From Roseinatronobacter sp052379845 (GTDB lineage Bacteria; Pseudomonadota; Alphaproteobacteria; Rhodobacterales; Rhodobacteraceae): 64,000 bases of DNA. A program made the translations under genes and the position numbers. The notes below the pieces were generated by a model. That model ran no database searches. It saw nothing but the letters and a program-made list of their open reading frames with translations, and was not told the DNA's origin. The stretch's first letter is position 1; every line of letters starts with the position of its first letter. Shown one piece after another: positions 60,076 through 64,000 of this stretch. The stretch lies in NCBI GenBank assembly GCA_052379845.1, contig JBQTCF010000021.1, one strand, 5' to 3'.

Positions 60076-60716
60076 ACATCATTCTGATCGGCCCACCGGG
60101 TGCGGGCAAAGGCACCCAGGCAAAGCGCCTTGTGACTGAGCGCGGCATGGTGCAACTGTCAACGGGCGACATGCTGCGGGATGCCAAGACCTCGGGCACG
60201 GAAATGGGTAATCTGGTCACGGATGTCATGGCGCGCGGCGAGTTGGTCACAGATGAGATTGTCATTGGCCTGATTGCCGAAAAGCTGGATAGCCTGAACG
60301 GCGCAGGCGCAATCTTTGACGGGTTTCCGCGCACCTTGGCGCAGGCCGACGCGCTGGAAGCGCTGATGGCGTCCAAGGGCAGCGCAATTGACCATGTGAT
60401 TGAAATGCGCGTGGATGACGACGCATTGGTGGCCCGCATCACAGGGCGTTTCACATGCGCCACCTGCGGCGAGGTGTATCACGACACGACACGCCAGCCC
60501 AAGGTTGCGGGTGTCTGCGATGTCTGCGGCGGCACTGAATTTGCGCGCCGCGCGGATGATACGGAAGATGCGCTGCGCACGCGGTTGATGGCGTATTACA
60601 AACAAACCTCGCCTTTGCTGGGCTATTATTATGCAAAGGGGCGTTTGGAAGGCGTGGACGGCATGGCCGAAATGGCGGCTGTTTCCGCGCAGATCTCTGG
60701 TATTCTTGACAAATAA
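60072..60716 (+). CDS. adk: Adenylate kinase
   Basis: Adk balances AMP, ADP and ATP; 214 residues, long form with LID domain. The P-loop is GPPGAGKGTQ, the AMP site is TGDMLRDAK, and the LID includes a zinc-binding set of four Cys (CATCGEVY ... CDVCGG). The start overlaps the secY stop. A strong terminator lies immediately after the stop, which would end the rplO-secY-adk transcript here, so rpsM has a separate promoter. Confidence 0.98.
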   Translation: MNIILIGPPGAGKGTQAKRLVTERGMVQLSTGDMLRDAKTSGTEMGNLVTDVMARGELVTDEIVIGLIAEKLDSLNGAGAIFDGFPRTLAQADALEALMASKGSAIDHVIEMRVDDDALVARITGRFTCATCGEVYHDTTRQPKVAGVCDVCGGTEFARRADDTEDALRTRLMAYYKQTSPLLGYYYAKGRLEGVDGMAEMAAVSAQISGILDK

Positions 60717-60720
60717 TCAT

Positions 60721-60748
60721 GCAGGGGCCGTGGCCCCTGCTGCTTTTT
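60721..60748 (+). terminator. Terminator after adk
   Basis: GCAGGGGCC and GGCCCCTGC form a perfect nine-base stem around GT, followed by TGCTTTTTT. It starts five bases after the adk stop. The next gene (60761) lies just beyond it. Confidence 0.92.
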
Positions 60749-60760
60749 TCATGGCACCTT

Positions 60761-61093
60761 ATGCATACTCAGACCTATAAATGTGAATTTTCCGTGGGCG
60801 AGGCCCTGGGCCAGCTGGTGATCTGGGTGTTGCTGACTGTTGTAACCCTGGGTTTGGCGCTGTTTGTGCTGCCCTATTACTTCCTGAAAGCGCCCATAAA
60901 CCGGACATATGTTCTGGACAGCGAAGGCCGCAAGATTGGCCAATTGGCCGTCGATGTCGGGTTTACCGACATTCTGGGCCACGCGCTGCTGTGGCTGATT
61001 CTGACCATTCTTACCCTTGGTCTGGCCTATCTGATTTACTGGCAATCAGTGATGAAACGCTTGATGAACGCCACGCGGACAATCCCGCTTTGA
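60761..61093 (+). CDS. Small DUF898-like or unknown membrane protein
   Basis: This 110-residue protein has two long hydrophobic stretches (ALGQLVIWVLLTVVTLGLALFVLPYYFL and ILGHALLWLILTILTLGLAYLIYW) that are similar to each other, each with a VTLGLA/LTLGLA core. The soluble link holds NRTYVLDSEGRKIGQLAVDVGF. I do not recognise a specific function; the repeated halves recall YjgN/DUF898-type proteins. I take the ATG after the terminator. The ribosome site is weak. It lies between adk and rpsM, so it interrupts the usual cluster. Confidence 0.65.
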   Translation: MHTQTYKCEFSVGEALGQLVIWVLLTVVTLGLALFVLPYYFLKAPINRTYVLDSEGRKIGQLAVDVGFTDILGHALLWLILTILTLGLAYLIYWQSVMKRLMNATRTIPL

Positions 61094-61123
61094 CATGGGC
61101 CTGCGGCGCAGCGACGCTTGCCC

Positions 61124-61152
61124 TTGACCTTTGCAGCGAAACCGCATAGGCG
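61124..61152 (+). promoter_or_regulatory. Candidate promoter for the rpsM-rpoA operon
   Basis: TTGACC (61124-61129) and TAGGCG (61147-61152) are 17 bases apart, about 125 bases before rpsM. The -35 is strong, the -10 is poor but typical for GC-rich alphaproteobacteria. It would be needed because a terminator stops transcription after adk. Confidence 0.45.
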
Positions 61153-61279
61153 ACACACTCATACACAGAATCGCGCCCTGCCTTGGGGCGCGGATTTGTT
61201 TGGAATGCACGCGGGCATTGCCCCCGTGTTGTGAAAAAAGGTTCTGGGACTACGGAACCGCAACGAAAGGAAGACCCGC

Positions 61280-61648
61280 GTGGCACGTATTGCTGGCGTA
61301 AACATCCCGACGGGGAAGCGCGTCCCCATCGCACTGACCTACATTCATGGTATCGGTTCGAACTTTGCGCAACAAATCTGCGAAGCTGTCAATATCGACG
61401 TGACCCGTCGCATCAATGAATTGTCCGACGCTGAAGTGCTGGCGATTCGTGAATATATTGACGCCAACTTCACCGTAGAAGGTGACCTGCGCCGCGAAGT
61501 TCAGATGAACATCAAGCGCATGATGGATATCGGTTCTTATCGCGGTTTGCGCCATCGTCGCAACCTCCCTGTGCGCGGCCAGCGCACGCATACCAATGCG
61601 CGCACGCGCAAAGGTCCGGCAAAAGCCATTGCCGGCAAGAAGAAATAA
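61280..61648 (+). CDS. rpsM: 30S ribosomal protein S13
   Basis: S13 lies at the head of the small subunit and contacts tRNA and the large subunit; 122 residues. It opens with RIAGVNIPTGKRVPIALTYIHGIG and holds DLRREVQMNIKRMMDIGSYRGLRHRRNLPVRGQRTHTNARTRKG, the family's signature. GAAAGGAAGACC precedes the start; the first codon is ATG-adjacent GTG-like context but the annotated codon reads GTG (GTGGCACG) and gives MARIAGV. It is followed by rpsK after 15 bases. Confidence 0.97.
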   Translation: MARIAGVNIPTGKRVPIALTYIHGIGSNFAQQICEAVNIDVTRRINELSDAEVLAIREYIDANFTVEGDLRREVQMNIKRMMDIGSYRGLRHRRNLPVRGQRTHTNARTRKGPAKAIAGKKK

Positions 61649-61663
61649 GGGGAGGGTTCAGAA

Positions 61664-62053
61664 ATGGCTCGTGATAAAACCCGCGTTAAACGCAAGGTCC
61701 GCAAGAATATTGCCGCTGGTGTTGCGCATGTGAATTCCAGCTTCAACAACACCAAAATCCTGATTTCCGACGTTCAAGGAAATGCGATTTCGTGGTCGTC
61801 TGCTGGCACAATGGGCTTCAAGGGGTCGCGCAAATCGACACCTTATGCCGCACAGCTGGCCGCAGAAGATGCAGGCAAGAAAGCACAGGAACACGGCGTC
61901 AAAACGCTGGAAGTCGAAGTGCAGGGTCCCGGTTCGGGCCGTGAATCGGCACTGCGCGCGCTGGCTGCTGCCGGTTTCAACATCACCTCGATCCGCGATG
62001 TTACGCCGATGGCACATAACGGCTGCCGCCCGCCAAAACGCCGTCGCGTCTGA
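61664..62053 (+). CDS. rpsK: 30S ribosomal protein S11
   Basis: S11 sits on the platform of the small subunit and helps hold mRNA in the exit region; 129 residues. Signature parts are GVAHVNSSFNNTKILISDVQGNAISWSSAGTMGFKGSRKSTPYAAQLAAEDA and SALRALAAAGFNITSIRDVTPMAHNGCRPPKRRRV. The end GCRPPKRRRV is typical. AAGGGGAGG precedes the ATG. It is cotranscribed with rpsM and rpoA. Confidence 0.98.
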   Translation: MARDKTRVKRKVRKNIAAGVAHVNSSFNNTKILISDVQGNAISWSSAGTMGFKGSRKSTPYAAQLAAEDAGKKAQEHGVKTLEVEVQGPGSGRESALRALAAAGFNITSIRDVTPMAHNGCRPPKRRRV

Positions 62054-62167
62054 TTTATACGATTTCAAGGTCGGGCTGCGCGCATCCGCGCGGCCCGATT
62101 ACGTCATTCTAGATCCTCGGGCGTTGTGTTGCTGGGTCATGGCAACGCAACAGGAATGGAGGCGACC

Positions 62168-63184
62168 ATGATCCATAAAAATTGGCAAGAACTTATCAAA
62201 CCTGCGCAGCTTGACATCAAGCAAGGTGCCGATGTCAACCGCATCGCAACTGTTACCGCCGAACCGCTGGAACGCGGGTTCGGCCTGACGCTGGGCAATG
62301 CGCTGCGCCGTGTGCTGATGTCATCGCTGCAGGGCGCAGCAATCACATCCGTTCAAATTGACAATGTGCTGCATGAATTTTCTTCCGTGCCCGGCGTGCG
62401 CGAAGATGTGACCGACATTGTTCTGAACCTGAAAAGCGTTGCATTGCGCATGGATGTCGAAGGGCCAAAACGCGTGTCCCTGTCGGCGCAGGGTCCGGGC
62501 GTTGTGACAGCAGGCGAAATTACAACAAGCGCCGGGATCGAGGTTCTGAACAAGGATCTGGTGATTTGTCACCTTGATGATGGTGCATCCGTTTACATGG
62601 AACTGACCATCAATACAGGCAAAGGCTATGTCTCGGCCGACAAGAACCGCCCCGAAGATGCGCCCATCGGCCTGATTCCGATTGACGCCATCTTCTCGCC
62701 GGTGCGCAAGGTCAGCTACGAAGTTCAACCCACCCGCGAAGGGCAGGTTCTGGACTATGACAAACTGACGATGAAAATCGAAACTGACGGGTCGGTGACA
62801 CCAGAAGACGCTGTGGCCTATGCTGCGCGCATTCTGCAAGACCAGCTTCAGGTCTTTGTGAACTTCGACGAACCCGAAGCCGCCGGTGCAAAAGATGCTG
62901 ATGACGGTCTGGAATTCAACCCGCTTCTGCTAAAGAAAGTAGACGAGCTGGAACTGTCGGTGCGTTCGGCCAACTGCCTGAAGAACGACAATATCGTGTA
63001 TATCGGCGATCTTATCCAGAAAACCGAGGCAGAGATGCTGCGCACCCCGAATTTCGGGCGCAAGTCGCTGAACGAGATCAAGGAAGTTCTTTCGGGAATG
63101 GGCCTGCATCTGGGTATGGATGTGGAAGAATGGCCGCCTGAGAATATTGACGAACTGGCCAAACGGTTTGAAGACCAGTTCTGA
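62168..63184 (+). CDS. rpoA: RNA polymerase alpha subunit
   Basis: The alpha subunit starts RNA polymerase assembly and binds UP elements and activators through its C-terminal domain; 338 residues. The N-terminal domain includes ATVTAEPLERGFGLTLGNALRRVLMSSLQGAAITSVQIDNVLHEFSSVPGVREDVTDIVLNLK. A linker follows, then the C-terminal domain with the helix-hairpin-helix SVRSANCLKNDNIVYIGDLIQKTEAEMLRTPNFGRKSLNEIKEVL. GGAGGCGACC precedes the chosen ATG; an ATG at 62126 is also in frame. Complete. Confidence 0.98.
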   Translation: MIHKNWQELIKPAQLDIKQGADVNRIATVTAEPLERGFGLTLGNALRRVLMSSLQGAAITSVQIDNVLHEFSSVPGVREDVTDIVLNLKSVALRMDVEGPKRVSLSAQGPGVVTAGEITTSAGIEVLNKDLVICHLDDGASVYMELTINTGKGYVSADKNRPEDAPIGLIPIDAIFSPVRKVSYEVQPTREGQVLDYDKLTMKIETDGSVTPEDAVAYAARILQDQLQVFVNFDEPEAAGAKDADDGLEFNPLLLKKVDELELSVRSANCLKNDNIVYIGDLIQKTEAEMLRTPNFGRKSLNEIKEVLSGMGLHLGMDVEEWPPENIDELAKRFEDQF

Positions 63185-63338
63185 CAGGTCGGGGCGAACC
63201 ATTGCCCCGCCCATATAACGAAATGCAGGGCGCGTGTCAGCGCGCCCCCGCACCCCGGGCACCTGCCCCAAGGAGAGTTGTGGTCACGCAATCCACAGCC
63301 GGACAAAGTAAAAAAGACGACGTTAAAGGAGATATCAC

Positions 63339-63758
63339 ATGCGTCACGCCAGAGGTTACCGCCGCCTGAACCGCACCCATGAGCACCGCAAGGCGCTTTT
63401 TTCCAACATGGCCGGTTCGCTGATCGAACATGAACAGATCAAGACCACCCTGCCCAAAGCCAAAGAACTGCGCCCAATCGTCGAGAAGCTGATCACCCTG
63501 GCCAAGCGCGGTGATCTGCATGCGCGCCGTCAGGCTGCTGCGCAGCTGAAGCAGGACAAGGATGTTGCCAAACTGTTCGACATTCTGGGCCCGCGCTACA
63601 AGGACCGTCAGGGCGGCTATATCCGCATCATGAAGGCCGGTTTCCGTTATGGCGACATGGCACCCATGGCGATTATCGAATTCGTGGAACGCGACGTGTC
63701 TGCCAAGGGCGCTGCCGATCTGGCCCGCCTTGAGGCCGAGGACGCGACCGAAGAATAA
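63339..63758 (+). CDS. rplQ: 50S ribosomal protein L17
   Basis: L17 is a large-subunit protein near the peptide exit tunnel; 139 residues. It opens with RHARGYRRLNRTHEHRKALFSNMAGSLIEHEQIKTTLPKAKELRPIVEKLITLAKRGD, the family signature, and continues through GGYIRIMKAGFRYGDMAPMAIIEFVER. AAAGGAG lies before the ATG. It is the last gene of the ribosomal operon, followed by a strong terminator. Confidence 0.98.
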   Translation: MRHARGYRRLNRTHEHRKALFSNMAGSLIEHEQIKTTLPKAKELRPIVEKLITLAKRGDLHARRQAAAQLKQDKDVAKLFDILGPRYKDRQGGYIRIMKAGFRYGDMAPMAIIEFVERDVSAKGAADLARLEAEDATEE

Positions 63759-63781
63759 GCCAGCGCCCCGCGCGTATATGC

Positions 63782-63810
63782 AAAGCCCGCACATGATGTG
63801 CGGGCTTTTT
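63782..63810 (+). terminator. Terminator after rplQ
   Basis: AAAGCCCGCACAT and ATGTGCGGGCTTT form a perfect 13-base stem around a single G, followed by TT. It lies 24 bases after the rplQ stop and ends the rpsM-rplQ operon. Confidence 0.92.
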
Positions 63811-63879
63811 GCGTTGAACTTGGTGGGGGGGCGTCCCTATATCTTGGGCGATGTCGGTTCAAGAGAAGGAATGCACCGG

Positions 63880-64000
63880 ATGCGCATTGGACTTGTGCTT
63901 GCAATCGTCTGTGCAACTGTGTTTCCCGTGGCGGTTTCATCCCAGACCGTGCCGGAAACACAGGGCCAGATACAGTTAAGCTTCGCGCCTGTCGTGCGTC
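63880..64000 (+). CDS. Deg/HtrA-type periplasmic serine protease, 5' end only
   Basis: Only the first 40 codons lie in the window. They give a signal peptide (MRIGLVLAIVCATVFPVAVSS) followed by QTVPETQGQIQLSFAPVVR. The stretch QIQLSFAPVV followed by Arg is how Rhodobacteraceae Do/DegP-type proteases begin before the AAPAVVNI strand. GAGAAGGA lies nine bases before the chosen ATG; an ATG at 63871 is in frame but touches the ribosome site. The catalytic triad is beyond the window, so the call is a reasoned guess. Confidence 0.6.
   Translation, partial: MRIGLVLAIVCATVFPVAVSSQTVPETQGQIQLSFAPVVR

Noticed and set aside
1..64000. CRISPR array, rRNA genes or prophage module
   Set aside because: No regularly spaced direct repeats, rRNA sequence or phage structural gene set was seen; the beta-helix protein alone is not enough for a prophage call.

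Overview
The window looks like chromosomal DNA of a GC-rich alphaproteobacterium of the Rhodobacteraceae (Rhodobacterales). Pointers are the hdaA, pcm-tolC, bolA/J-domain and ald/lrp neighbourhoods, a class I lysyl-tRNA synthetase, a B12-dependent NrdJ reductase, an NDUFS4-type complex I protein, and the intergenic hairpin element beginning CATTCTGGC..AAATATCC. The genus cannot be settled from sequence reading alone.

Layout. 0.2-8.8 kb is an aerobic carbon monoxide dehydrogenase operon, coxC-M-S-L-D-E-F-[31-aa peptide]-G. The form I active-site motif (YRCSFR, Cys384) points to true CO oxidation. A very short, translationally coupled reading frame ending Phe-Pro-Cys-Cys lies between coxF and coxG and is the most novel-looking gene here. 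9-14 kb holds a TIM-barrel sugar isomerase-like gene, an EamA exporter and an NMT1/TauC-type ABC importer. 14-18 kb is a cell-wall block (ftsW, murG, murC and a small membrane protein). 18-24 kb carries an unknown P-loop protein, a 762-aa beta-helix protein, a DUF4864 protein and LysRS. 24-28 kb holds a TerB-like protein, an ECF sigma/anti-sigma pair and a sulfite dehydrogenase pair (sorAB) preceded by a GGGAAT-N17-CGTC promoter, so it may be a sulfite-responsive circuit. 28-35 kb has an AI-2E family protein, hdaA, a META-domain protein, ppk1, dapD and a LOG-family protein. 35-37.4 kb is a reactive-sulfur module (two YeeE halves, a Blh/ETHE1-like hydrolase and a TIGR01244 protein) with an SqrR-type operator candidate. 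37-50 kb is housekeeping: ald/lrp, mscL, pcm-tolC, a PQQ-type dehydrogenase, allE, a FliM-like protein, gatB, a PagL-like protein, bolA and a J-domain protein. 50.6-54.9 kb has tRNA-Gly(GCC) and nrdJ with a structured leader. 54.9-57.4 kb is a decayed island: a tniQ fragment, a gutted IS21-family element and a fragment resembling the tail of SIR2-type defence proteins. 57.4-64 kb is the end of the ribosomal cluster (rplO-secY-adk, then rpsM-rpsK-rpoA-rplQ), detached from its usual upstream partners rpsE-rpmD and with its own promoter. The window ends in a Deg-type protease.

A noncoding repeat family runs through the first 35 kb. It has four copies of about 217-228 bp, bounded by GGCCTGAAGC/GCTTCAGGCC inverted ends. 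The copies fall into two subfamilies by their middle sequence, and three of the four lie between convergent genes. All functional calls rest on reading motifs and gene context; no database search was run.
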